This document shows positions 51,094 through 60,045 of a stretch of DNA of 64,000 nucleotides, piece after piece. Location of the stretch: the NCBI RefSeq assembly GCF_000091305.1, contig NC_013929.1, positions 4,030,001-4,094,000 on the forward strand, read 5' to 3'. The stretch's first letter is position 1, and each line of letters begins with the position of its first letter. This DNA is from Streptomyces scabiei 87.22 (GTDB lineage: Bacteria > Actinomycetota > Actinomycetes > Streptomycetales > Streptomycetaceae). The notes beneath the pieces were generated by a model. That model did no database searches. It worked only from the letters and a program-made list of their open reading frames with translations, and was not told the DNA's origin. Both the position numbers and the translations under genes were made by a program.

Positions 51094-52824
51094 CTACGTG
51101 TGCTCCAGCCGCAGGTTCGCCAGGGCCGTACGCGCGATCTCGCGGCCCTGCCCGGTGAAGTGGCCCTTGCCCGGATAGTCGATCCAGACCCGGTACACGT
51201 CGCCGTTGCCCGCCCGGTAGTACAGGACCCGCGCCTCACGCAGCCGCGGTGCCTGCGTGTCGGTGGTCGTGTACCTGACGGTGTTCTCGGCGGCCTCCTT
51301 GCCCTCGAACGTCGCCTCCTGCGGCTTCCCCCTCGGCGTCGGCGTGTCGGCGATGTCCAGGCTGTACTCGCCGTCCTTCACCAGCTCCCAGTCGGCGTAC
51401 GCCTTGTCCAGCGCGTTGTCCGGGATCTCGCCGTCCTTGTCGTCCTTCTTGATGTCCCGGTCGACGTTGATCCGGATCAGCCCGCTCGGGTCGCTGTACT
51501 GCGCGATGGTGCCGTCCGTGGCGTCCGGCTCGAACGTGTCCTTCACGAAGTCCCCGGGCACCCCCACGCTCGCGGCGACCTTCGCACCGAGGTCCCGCTG
51601 CTTCCAGCCGTCCGGCAGGGGCCCCGCGAAGGGGTCGGCGACGACCAGGTACGCCGTCACCGCCGCCGCGACGATGACCGCGCCGAGCCCGGCGAGGGTC
51701 TTGGGACCGATCCGGACGCCCCTGGGGTTCCCGGCCGGAGGCCCGGCGACGGTGCGGACCTCCTGGGTGGGCGCGAGCACCGGCGGGTTCACGGCCGTCT
51801 CCAGCAGTTCGCGGACGCGCGCGGCGGCCGGGCGGCGCGCCGGGTCCTTCTGCAGCAGGCCGTTGATGGCCTCGGCGAGCGGGCCCGTGGCGGAGGCGGG
51901 CGCCGCCGGTGTGGCGTTGAGGACGGACTGCAGGGTCGCCGGCGTGTTGCTCCGCCGGAACGGCGACACGCCCTCGGTGGCGGCGTACAGGACGACGCCC
52001 AGCGACCAGAGGTCCGACGCGGGACCGGGCCGCTGGCCCAGCACCCGCTCGGGGGCGATGTACTCGGGCGAGCCGACGATGCCCCCGGTGTCCGTCAGGT
52101 TCGTCTCGCCCTCGATCTGGGCGATGCCGAAGTCGGTGAGGACGACCCGGTCGTGGCGGCCGAGGAGGACGTTGTCCGGCTTGACGTCCCGGTGCAGGAT
52201 GCCCGCCGCGTGCGCCGCCTCCAGTGCGCCGAGCACGTCGAGGCCGATTCTCGCCGCGTCCCGCACCCCGAGCGTGCCCTCCTGGAGGGTGTCGCCCAGA
52301 GAACGTCCCCGGACCAGCTCCATCACGATCCAGGGCTGACCGTCCACGACCGCCACGTCGTGCACGTTCACGACCGAGGGATGGTCGAGCCGGGCCGCCG
52401 CACGGGCCTCGCGGCGCATCCGTTCGAAGGCGTTGGCCCGTTCACGCTCGGGAAGATGGTCCGGTACGCGCGGCTCCTTGACGGCGACCTCACGGTCCAC
52501 CGTCTCGTCCTGGGCCCGCCACACCGTGCCCATGCCGCCGTGGCCGAGCTTGGCGAGCAGCCGGTAACGGCCCGCGATCAGACGACCGGTGCCGGGGTCC
52601 TGCGGGGGTGGCGACGCCTGCGACTGCGCCTGAGCCTGAGCCGAGGGGGGCGGCGTCGGCGCCTGCATCGAGGGGGGCGGCGTCGGCTGAGCCACCGCCG
52701 CCGCCGGCTGAGCGTACGGGTTCCCCGGGTACGGCACGCCGGGCCGCGGCGGTTGCAGTCCGAAACTCGTCGGCTCGTCCGACCCGTAGCCGGACCCGTA
52801 GGGGGCTCCCCCGTTGCTGCTCAT
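51094..52824 (-). CDS. Ser/Thr protein kinase receptor, cluster gene 1
   Basis: A 576-residue transmembrane kinase. A disordered Pro/Gln/Ala-rich head (1-80) precedes the kinase domain (about 83-345) with GHGGMG loop, invariant K116 in VAVKE, HRDVKPDN (D213), DFG (231-233) and APE-type APER. A membrane helix lies near 379-397. The extracytoplasmic region ends with a domain carrying GDVYRVWIDYP. It is the first of five adjacent Ser/Thr-kinase genes. In S. coelicolor the syntenic cluster is tied to sporulation and cell-wall control, recalled from memory. Confidence 0.95.
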   Translation of the reverse strand: MSSNGGAPYGSGYGSDEPTSFGLQPPRPGVPYPGNPYAQPAAAVAQPTPPPSMQAPTPPPSAQAQAQSQASPPPQDPGTGRLIAGRYRLLAKLGHGGMGTVWRAQDETVDREVAVKEPRVPDHLPERERANAFERMRREARAAARLDHPSVVNVHDVAVVDGQPWIVMELVRGRSLGDTLQEGTLGVRDAARIGLDVLGALEAAHAAGILHRDVKPDNVLLGRHDRVVLTDFGIAQIEGETNLTDTGGIVGSPEYIAPERVLGQRPGPASDLWSLGVVLYAATEGVSPFRRSNTPATLQSVLNATPAAPASATGPLAEAINGLLQKDPARRPAAARVRELLETAVNPPVLAPTQEVRTVAGPPAGNPRGVRIGPKTLAGLGAVIVAAAVTAYLVVADPFAGPLPDGWKQRDLGAKVAASVGVPGDFVKDTFEPDATDGTIAQYSDPSGLIRINVDRDIKKDDKDGEIPDNALDKAYADWELVKDGEYSLDIADTPTPRGKPQEATFEGKEAAENTVRYTTTDTQAPRLREARVLYYRAGNGDVYRVWIDYPGKGHFTGQGREIARTALANLRLEHT

Positions 52825-52970
52825 ACGCTCATCTGTATCGCGGCGAACCCGTCGGCATCCAGCCCCGTCGCTTTCCGGTCACAGACCCGTGACGCGGAAC
52901 GCCGTATATCTCCGCTTTGGTACGAACGCGCATGCCGGCCGAGGGCACCGGGGAGCACCGCGGGGCCTCT

Positions 52971-53045
52971 CGCGAAAACGCCTCTCACGGAAGCGCCGCT
53001 CGCGAAAACGCCTCTCACGGAAGCGCCGCTCACGGAAGCGCCGCT
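52971..53045. repeat. 15-bp/30-bp tandem repeat after the second kinase gene
   Basis: Two 30-bp units starting cgcgaaaacgcctctcacgg (52971-53000, 53001-53030) and a half unit (53031-53045) abut the kinase stop codon. Each 30-mer is itself two diverged 15-mers. The repeat is downstream of the gene and noncoding in the kinase frame. Confidence 0.9.
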
Positions 53046-54847
53046 CACCCGCGGACGAAGGTGTCCACCGCCACGTCGAAGTACTCCTTCGCCTCGCTCA
53101 CCTTCCCGACGGGCGCCGACACCCACACGTCGTACAGCCGCCCGTCCTGCTCCCAGCACAGGTCGTAGGTGTGCCGGGGCCCCTCCGCCGCGCTGAAGCC
53201 GTCCCAGGTGAACTCCCAGAGCGCGGCCGGGCGTCCGCCGTGGGTGGTCTCGGTGACCCTGCCGTCGCGGTAGCCGGGGTTCGTCGAGGGCCCCTGCGCA
53301 TGGGCGCGCCGCATCACGCCGGCCGGCCCGCCCTCCTCCGGGTCGTCGAACTTGACGCCGATCCGGATCACCTGCCCCGGGGACATGTAGAACACCCGCT
53401 TCCCCTGCGGCTCCCGGGTGAAGTCGTCCGGTACGGCGAGGCTGAAGCCCCGGTCGTCCTCGGCCAGCCGGTACCCCGAGGGCGCGGCCGGCGCGGTGGC
53501 CGCCCGCGAGCGCGTGACGGTGGGCGTGGCGTCGGCCGACGTACCCGCCGTGCCGTCCGTCGGCGCACCCGGCGTGCCGGACCCGCCACCGGACACGCCG
53601 GACCCGCCCGGCGTGGACGGCGCACCCGTGGTCCGCGACGCGTCCGGTGACCGCGGCGCCGAGGTGCCCGGCGTGCCGCCGCCTCCGCCGTCGTCCCCCT
53701 CCCGCATAAGCAGCGCGGCGGCCGAGACGCCCGCCCCGGCCATCGCCGCCACCAGCGCGGCCGCGATCAGCACGCTGCGGGTGGAGCGCGGCTGCTGCTG
53801 CGCGGGCTGCTCCCGCAGGGCCACCTCCGGGCCGCCGGACACGGGTGCCCCGGACGCCGCCTGCCCGCCCTGGGCCGGTCCTTCCGGCGCGGCGCCCGCT
53901 GACGCGGCGGCGCGCCGTACGTCCCGCCCCGGCCGCGGCACGTCGCGCCGGGTCGGGGTGTAACCGGCCGACGTCCTCGGGGCCTTGGTCGTCCTCGGTG
54001 TCCGGCCGGTCTCCCGGAAGGCCCGCAGCAGCCGCTCCGCCTCCGTCGCGTCGAGCCGGCGGTCCGGATCGCGCTCCAGCAGCCCCCGTACGACGGGGAG
54101 GAGCGGCGCGGCCTGCGCGGGCGGCCGGATCTCGTCCACGACGACCGCGTGCAGGATGCCGCCCAGCGAATCGCGCCGGAACGGCGACTCACCGCTGAGC
54201 ACGGCGCACAGCAGCGCGCCCAGCGACCACAGGTCGGACTCCGGCCCGGTGCGGGTCCCGGCCATCCGCTCCGGCGCGGTGTACTCGGGCGAGCCGACGA
54301 AGGACCCGCTCTCGGTGAGCGTGGTCGCGCCGGCGACCTGGGCGATGCCGAAGTCGGTGAGGACGACCCGGTCGGTTCCGGTCTCCATCAGGACGTTCGC
54401 CGGCTTGAGGTCGCGGTGCAGCACCCCGGCGTCGTGCGCCCGGCGCAGCGCGCCCAGCAGGTCGATCCCGATCCGCGCCGCCTCGCGCGCGTCCATGGGC
54501 CCCTCGGCCTCGATGCGCTCGGCGAGCGAGCCGCCGTTGATCAACTCCATGACGATGTAGGGGCGTTCGTCCTGCTCGACGACGTCGTGCACGACGATGA
54601 TGTGCGGGTGGCCGAGCCGGGCGACCGCCCGGGCCTCCCGCAGGGTGCGCTCGCGGCGCTGCCGGAGCCGCTCCTCCGGCAGGGAGTCGTCGAAAGCCAG
54701 CTCCTTGACCGCCACCTGCCGGCCGAGGAGTTCGTCGGTGGCGCGCCACACGACACCCATACCGCCGCGGCCGATCCTGGCCTCCAGCCGGTACCGGCCC
54801 GCTATGAGACGGACGTTCTCCCCCTCGGTCCCCATACGCCCCATCAT
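53045..54847 (-). CDS. Ser/Thr protein kinase receptor, cluster gene 2
   Basis: A 600-residue transmembrane kinase. The kinase domain (about 14-275) has GRGGMG, K48 in VAVKEL, HRDLKPAN (D146), DFG (165-167) and APER. An Arg/Pro/Ala-rich linker, a membrane helix near 362-385 and a Thr/Gly/Pro-rich stalk follow. The extracytoplasmic domain starts GYRLAEDDRGFSLAVPDDF. Several start codons are possible (ATG at 54847, 54844 or 54835); the last gives MGTEGENVRL. Second of five adjacent kinase genes. Confidence 0.94.
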   Translation of the reverse strand: MMGRMGTEGENVRLIAGRYRLEARIGRGGMGVVWRATDELLGRQVAVKELAFDDSLPEERLRQRRERTLREARAVARLGHPHIIVVHDVVEQDERPYIVMELINGGSLAERIEAEGPMDAREAARIGIDLLGALRRAHDAGVLHRDLKPANVLMETGTDRVVLTDFGIAQVAGATTLTESGSFVGSPEYTAPERMAGTRTGPESDLWSLGALLCAVLSGESPFRRDSLGGILHAVVVDEIRPPAQAAPLLPVVRGLLERDPDRRLDATEAERLLRAFRETGRTPRTTKAPRTSAGYTPTRRDVPRPGRDVRRAAASAGAAPEGPAQGGQAASGAPVSGGPEVALREQPAQQQPRSTRSVLIAAALVAAMAGAGVSAAALLMREGDDGGGGGTPGTSAPRSPDASRTTGAPSTPGGSGVSGGGSGTPGAPTDGTAGTSADATPTVTRSRAATAPAAPSGYRLAEDDRGFSLAVPDDFTREPQGKRVFYMSPGQVIRIGVKFDDPEEGGPAGVMRRAHAQGPSTNPGYRDGRVTETTHGGRPAALWEFTWDGFSAAEGPRHTYDLCWEQDGRLYDVWVSAPVGKVSEAKEYFDVAVDTFVRG

Positions 54848-54989
54848 GCCGCACCGGACCGAAACCCTCCGGTGCCGCGGAACGGCCTGGCCGACAAGCG
54901 ACGTACGCGCGACCCCCGAGCGCCACGCGAGCGCCGTGCGGGGGACCCTCGTGCCGGGTTCGCTCCACTGCCGGCATCGCGGCCCCGGC

Positions 54990-56771
54990 TCACCGCTTCG
55001 GCGGCCGCCAACTGCGCAGCACCGCGTAGAACTGCTCCTCCGCCGTCTTCCAGTCGGCCGCGGGGGCGGACATGTAGACCGTGTACTCGACGCCGTCCCG
55101 GGAGAGATACATCTGTTCGATCGCCCGGCGCGGCCCGGGGAACTCCGTGTCCTTCGCCGGCGCGGTCCAGGTGAAGTCCCACAGGGCGCCCGGCCGGTCG
55201 CGGAAGATGTTCTCCTTCAGACTCACCCGGTCGTACTCGGGCCGCGCCGCCCGCAACTGCTCCTCCAGGTCGAGCTGGTGGTGGTACGGGCTGTCGAAGT
55301 CCGGCGAGTCGTCGACGGCGATCCGGAGGAAGTGCTCACGGTCGTCCGGGGTGTAGTCGATCTGCGTCCCCTTCACCTGCCGCTTCCACCCCCGGGGCAG
55401 AGCGAGGCTGAAACCCTCCGGGTCCTCGACGCGCTTCCACCCGCCGGGCACCCCGTCGTCCGCGCCGTCCGCCCCGGCCGTGGAGCCGCTGTCCGTGCGC
55501 CACATGTCCGCGTAGTGCATCGCCGCGGCGCCTCCCCCGCCGACGAGCGCGGCCAGCAGGAGCACGGTCACGACCGTACGGCCTCGGCCGCGCCGCCGGG
55601 TCGTGGACGGCGGAGCCGTCGGAGCGGCCGGAGTACCGAAGGGGCCGGCGCCCGGACCGCGGTCCCCGGCGGCGGGCACACCTCCCGTAGCCGTACGGGG
55701 CCCACCAACCGGAGCCGTACCGGGCCCACCGCCCGCGTAAGTACCGGACGCACGAGCCGTACCCGCACCGAACCCACCGGCCGTACCCCCACCGGGCGCA
55801 CCGAGCGCACCGGGTGCCCTGTGTGCGCCCTCCGCACCACGCGCGCCCCCACCCCCCGCACCGTCGGGCGCGGCGGCACCACCCGTGTCGTCGTCCACGC
55901 CCGTCGGATGCTGCCGGGTCGGCACATACGCCTGCGCCACCCGGGGCCGCCGCCCCTCCGCCGCCTCGGCGAGCATCTGCTCGACCTCGACGGCGGCGGG
56001 CCGTACCGCCGGGTCCTTGCACAGCAGTGCGGTGATGACGGGCCCCAACGGCCCGGCCTGCGCGGGTTCGGCGACTTCGTCGCCCACCACGGCCTGCATC
56101 GTGGTGAGCGGTGTGGTGCGCCGGAAGGGCGACTTGCCCTCGACGGCCGTGTACAGCGTGGCGCCCAGCGACCACAGGTCGGACGCCGGCCCGGGGTCGT
56201 GCCCGCGCACGCGTTCGGGGGCGATGTAGTCGACTGACCCGACGATCTCGCCGGTCCGGGTGATGGTGGTGTCGCCCTCGACCTGCGCGATCCCGAAGTC
56301 GGTCAGCAGGACCCGGCCGTCCTCGGCGAGCAGGACGTTGCCCGGTTTCACATCGCGGTGCAGGACGCCGGCCCGGTGGGCGGCGCCCAGCGCGCGCAGC
56401 ACCCACATCCCGATCCGCGCCGCCTCGCGCGCCTCGACGCGCCCCCGTTCCTTGACCGCGTCGGCCAGGGAGACACCTTCGACCAACTCCATGACGATCC
56501 ACGGCCGGCCGTCGTGCTCCAGCACGTCGTGCACGGTGACGACCGCCGAGTGGTTGATCCGTGCCGCCGCGCGCGCCTCCGCCCGGGTCCGTTGCAGGAG
56601 GATGCCCTGCTCGCTCTCCGAGACGTAGAGCGCGGCCGTCAGCTCCTTGATCGCGACGGCCCGGTGCAGCACCTCATCGTGCGCACGCCAGACCCGTCCC
56701 ATGCCTCCGCTGCCGATCGTGTCGGCCAGCCGGTAGCGCCCCGCGAGGAGCAGCCCCTGCATCTGATTCAC
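54990..56771 (-). CDS. Ser/Thr protein kinase receptor, cluster gene 3
   Basis: A 593-residue transmembrane kinase starting at the GTG 56771 (an ATG nine bases on is possible). The kinase domain has GSGGMG, K42 in VAIKEL, HRDVKPGN (D140), DFG (158-160) and APERV. A long Gly/Thr/Pro linker is followed by an RRRGRGR stop-transfer signal and a membrane helix (VVTVLLLAALVGGGGAAAMH). The extracytoplasmic domain begins WKRVEDPEGFSLALPRGWK, like the second and fourth genes. Third of five adjacent kinase genes. Confidence 0.94.
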   Translation of the reverse strand: MNQMQGLLLAGRYRLADTIGSGGMGRVWRAHDEVLHRAVAIKELTAALYVSESEQGILLQRTRAEARAAARINHSAVVTVHDVLEHDGRPWIVMELVEGVSLADAVKERGRVEAREAARIGMWVLRALGAAHRAGVLHRDVKPGNVLLAEDGRVLLTDFGIAQVEGDTTITRTGEIVGSVDYIAPERVRGHDPGPASDLWSLGATLYTAVEGKSPFRRTTPLTTMQAVVGDEVAEPAQAGPLGPVITALLCKDPAVRPAAVEVEQMLAEAAEGRRPRVAQAYVPTRQHPTGVDDDTGGAAAPDGAGGGGARGAEGAHRAPGALGAPGGGTAGGFGAGTARASGTYAGGGPGTAPVGGPRTATGGVPAAGDRGPGAGPFGTPAAPTAPPSTTRRRGRGRTVVTVLLLAALVGGGGAAAMHYADMWRTDSGSTAGADGADDGVPGGWKRVEDPEGFSLALPRGWKRQVKGTQIDYTPDDREHFLRIAVDDSPDFDSPYHHQLDLEEQLRAARPEYDRVSLKENIFRDRPGALWDFTWTAPAKDTEFPGPRRAIEQMYLSRDGVEYTVYMSAPAADWKTAEEQFYAVLRSWRPPKR

Positions 56772-56997
56772 GTTGCCCCGCAATGTTCTTGACAGGGTCA
56801 CATTAGGGAGCGGCTCGCGCCCCGGGGAACCGGCCGGGCCGCACGGAGACAGCACTGTGACGGTTCTCGCTTCCACGGCCGGAACGCAACCTTCCGAAGC
56901 CCGCCCGCCCTCGCGCCCGTTGGCCCCGCCGACGCCCTCGCGCGCCCTTGCCGAAGCGGCCGTCGACCATGTCCGGCTCCCCGCAGGCCACTAGCCG

Positions 56998-59658
56998 CTA
57001 GCCGGTCACCTTGTACGTGGCCGCCGCCTGCTCGTACAGCCGGGTGACCTCGTCCCGCTCCGCCTCCGGGCCGCGCACCTGCACCACGTGGTACCGGCCG
57101 TCGAGCAGGATCGCGAGGTTCCGTACGTAGACGCCGCGTCCCTCGGAGTCCTGCCAGGTGAACTGCCCCTCGGCCGAGCTCACCCCGCCCACCTCGACCA
57201 GCCGCATCCCGGTGGACGTGGCCCAGGACGAGTCGCGGAAGGGCTGCAACTCGCGCTCGTCCTCCCGCTGGTACTTCAACGGATCGCCGCCGTACGTCGC
57301 CCTGCTGTCCCGCCCGGGGACGAGGATCAGCTCGAAGTCGCCCCGGGAGTACACGATCTGACCGCGCCCGTTCTTGGCACCGCGGTCCCAGCCGGTGGCC
57401 ACGGCCACCTGGAACCCCTCGGGGTCCTTGCGCAGGGTGAAGCCCTGGGCGACCTCGGGATCGCCGGTCTGCGTCTGCGTCGAACCGGACGACTGCGACG
57501 GGCTCGCCTCGTCGTGGTCCTTCTCCCCGCCGTCGGGCGAGTTCGCGTTCTGGTCGGAACCGGGCGCGTCGCTCGCCGTGGGCGACGGACCGTGCTGCCC
57601 GGCGCCGTCGGCCCGGTTGCCCGTGTCACCGCGCCCGTCGCTCGACGCGGCCTTCGGCAGGAACACCACGGCATACGTGACCGCCGCGACCAGCGCGAGC
57701 AGGATCAGCAGGAGCAGGTTCCGGCCCAGTGTGCGCGGCTTCGGGGGCTTCTCCCGGGTGCGCTTGTGGCGGGCGTGCGCGCTGGTCGCGGGCAGCCCGG
57801 CCCGGCGCCTGCGCACGAGTTCGCCGCGTCGCCGTACGATCGGCAGCCGGCTCGCGTCCACGGGCGGCGCCGGTACGACATGGGTACCGGCCTCGGGTTC
57901 GGGTGCCGACCGCACGAGGGAGCGCAGCCAGCCGCGCAGTTCCTCGAAGTCCAGCCGCTCGGTGGGGTCCTGGCGCAGCAGGGACTCCACGACCGGGCGC
58001 AGCGGCCCGCACTCCTCGGCGAACGCGGGCGGCTCGGCGCACACCAGCTGTACCAGCTCGGCGGTGTTCTCCTCCGGGTACGGCGCGTGTCCCTGCACGG
58101 CCCGGAACAGCAGTGCGCCGAGCGCCCACAGATCCGTCGAGGGCCCGATCGGCGCCGCCAGCTGCCAGTTCTCGTGCACCGGACCGGCCTGCTCCGGCGC
58201 CCACCGTTCCGTGACCGGCCCGACCACGGCCATCCGCGCCTGCCGCGCCCGTTCGGCGGCGAGCGCGGTCGCGGGCCCGCGCCGGGAATCCTGGAGCGCG
58301 CCGTGTCCCGGGAGCCGGTGTGCGCCGGTGTCGCCGTCGTCGAAGGCGCCGCCTGCCCGGCCGCCGCCCGTCGGCGCGTCACCGAGCGGCTCGGCGGGGT
58401 ACGGCGAGGCGTTCCCGGCGACCGAGGCGCCCCGTCCGCCGCCGGCGGACGCGGTCGTCCCGCCGCGGGGTGCCGCACCGTGCCAGACGCTGGTGGCACC
58501 GCCGTTGGCGAGGACACCGTAGGGGTCGGCGATCTGGCCGAGCGGCACCGGGCGCGTCCCCTCGCCGGAGGCGGGATCACCACCCCGGCCCGCTCCCGTC
58601 ACCGGGGTGTCCCGCGGTGCCGGCCGCTGTGCGGGCAGCCCGGTGCCCGGTCCGCCCCGCTGGTCGTCCTGCACCCGGGCGGCGGCGCGCGCGCCCGCCC
58701 GGTACGCGGCGATCGCGCCCGCCCGCGCCGCCCGGGCGTCCCCGCCGGCCTCCAGGGCGCGCTGCCCCCCGGAGGGGTCCGCGCCCGCAGCCGTCGTCCG
58801 TCCGGCCCGTGCCTCTATCGCCGCCCGCCGCGCGGCCTCGGGGTCCTCGCCCGCGTCCCCGGCCCCGCCGGCGCCGCCGAACGTGCTGCCGCCGGTGCGC
58901 GCGGGCGCCGACGCCCCGCGTGCGGCGGGAAGACCACCGGGCGGTACGGGGTCACGCCGCGCGGCCTGTCCCCCGCCGGGCCCCACGGCAGGCACGACCG
59001 CGCCGCCGCCGGGTGCCCCGGGCGGCGAGTCCTCGAACTCCCGCGCCGGCACCGGGTCGTACCCGCACAGTGCCTCTTCCGCCGCCCCCACCGCCAGCCC
59101 GGTCAGCATCACCCGGCCGTCGTCGCAGACCAGCACCGTACGGGCGGTGATGTTGCGGTGGACCCAGCCGTGGGCGTGCAGCGCCCGCAGCGCGGTGAGC
59201 ACGTCGGAGGCGACCTCGGCCGCCCGGTACGGGGTCAGCGGCTGTTCGGCGAGCAGCGCGGCGAGGGTGCGGGCGGGCACCAGTTCGCTCACTATCCACA
59301 GCGAGCCGCCCTCGGCGAACACGTCGAAGACCTGGTCGAGCCGCGGATGGTCGGGGATCTGCGCGGCGGCCTGCGCCGCCTCGACGGCCCGGCGTACGGC
59401 GGGGTCCGCGGAGCCGCGCGCGGTGCGCGCCGCTCCCCGGTGCCCTGTGCCGTCCCGCGCCACATACCCTTCGGGCAGCCCGTCCGCGTCGAGCATCTCC
59501 GCCTCGACGACCTCCGGCAGCGGCACCTGCCGGACCAGGACCTCCTGGCCGCTGTAGGTGTCGAAGGCGCGCAGCTCCGGGGCGAGTTCGTACTCGTCGG
59601 AGGGCGGCAGCGGCAGGCGATAGCGGTCGGCGAGCACTCGCCCCGCGTATTCGTCCAC
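56998..59658 (-). CDS. Transmembrane pseudokinase, cluster gene 4
   Basis: An 886-residue receptor that keeps kinase-like length and position but has lost the catalytic signatures. There is no glycine loop; the lysine position reads EVLVRQVPL (Arg43). The HRD loop is HRNITARTV (Asn169) and the DFG triplet is LTG (about 185-187). An about 280-residue low-complexity insert (about 200-480) splits the domain; the C-lobe resumes with WQLAAPIGPSTDLWALGALL. A membrane helix (LLLLILLALVAAVTYAVVF) and an ectodomain with DPEGFQVAVATGWD follow. It should not phosphorylate and may serve as a binding partner for neighbouring kinases. Confidence 0.92.
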   Translation of the reverse strand: MDEYAGRVLADRYRLPLPPSDEYELAPELRAFDTYSGQEVLVRQVPLPEVVEAEMLDADGLPEGYVARDGTGHRGAARTARGSADPAVRRAVEAAQAAAQIPDHPRLDQVFDVFAEGGSLWIVSELVPARTLAALLAEQPLTPYRAAEVASDVLTALRALHAHGWVHRNITARTVLVCDDGRVMLTGLAVGAAEEALCGYDPVPAREFEDSPPGAPGGGAVVPAVGPGGGQAARRDPVPPGGLPAARGASAPARTGGSTFGGAGGAGDAGEDPEAARRAAIEARAGRTTAAGADPSGGQRALEAGGDARAARAGAIAAYRAGARAAARVQDDQRGGPGTGLPAQRPAPRDTPVTGAGRGGDPASGEGTRPVPLGQIADPYGVLANGGATSVWHGAAPRGGTTASAGGGRGASVAGNASPYPAEPLGDAPTGGGRAGGAFDDGDTGAHRLPGHGALQDSRRGPATALAAERARQARMAVVGPVTERWAPEQAGPVHENWQLAAPIGPSTDLWALGALLFRAVQGHAPYPEENTAELVQLVCAEPPAFAEECGPLRPVVESLLRQDPTERLDFEELRGWLRSLVRSAPEPEAGTHVVPAPPVDASRLPIVRRRGELVRRRRAGLPATSAHARHKRTREKPPKPRTLGRNLLLLILLALVAAVTYAVVFLPKAASSDGRGDTGNRADGAGQHGPSPTASDAPGSDQNANSPDGGEKDHDEASPSQSSGSTQTQTGDPEVAQGFTLRKDPEGFQVAVATGWDRGAKNGRGQIVYSRGDFELILVPGRDSRATYGGDPLKYQREDERELQPFRDSSWATSTGMRLVEVGGVSSAEGQFTWQDSEGRGVYVRNLAILLDGRYHVVQVRGPEAERDEVTRLYEQAAATYKVTG

Positions 59659-60045
59659 GACACCCTCCCCCGACCGCCCGGTTGGTCAATTCCGTTCGCC
59701 TTGTGGCCCGTTCCGCTCTTGATGCGTACGGACCGCAGCCCTTCACGATACGTGCCGGAGGCAACTCACATTGACTCGATGCGATATCTCGTTCGTCTCG
59801 AATGTGCTCGAACGCATCCGATCTTCCCCGGAAGGCCCGCCCCCGAACTCACCCGGCGGGCACAAGTACCGAAGCCCGCGCTCACATCGCGGGGGCCGCC
59901 CCGTCCCGCGCCCCCGCACGCCCCCTGCGACCCCCGGAACCGAGGCACGAAACCGCACACGGACACGACCCCGAACGAACCGGCGCACACCACTGACCGA
60001 TGCGCGCCCCGGGCGCACACCGTCACGGACGGGGCGCCCGGCACC
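59659..60045. other. 387-base intergenic region upstream of the pseudokinase gene
   Basis: It separates the pseudokinase start from the end of the fifth kinase gene. It contains a likely terminator hairpin at 60009-60041 and presumably the pseudokinase promoter. No gene is seen. Confidence 0.4.
60009..60041 (-). terminator. Hairpin terminator of the fifth kinase gene
   Basis: An 8-bp stem (ccgggcgc/gcgcccgg) with a 17-base loop lies five bases downstream of the leftward stop codon at 60046. Confidence 0.45.
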
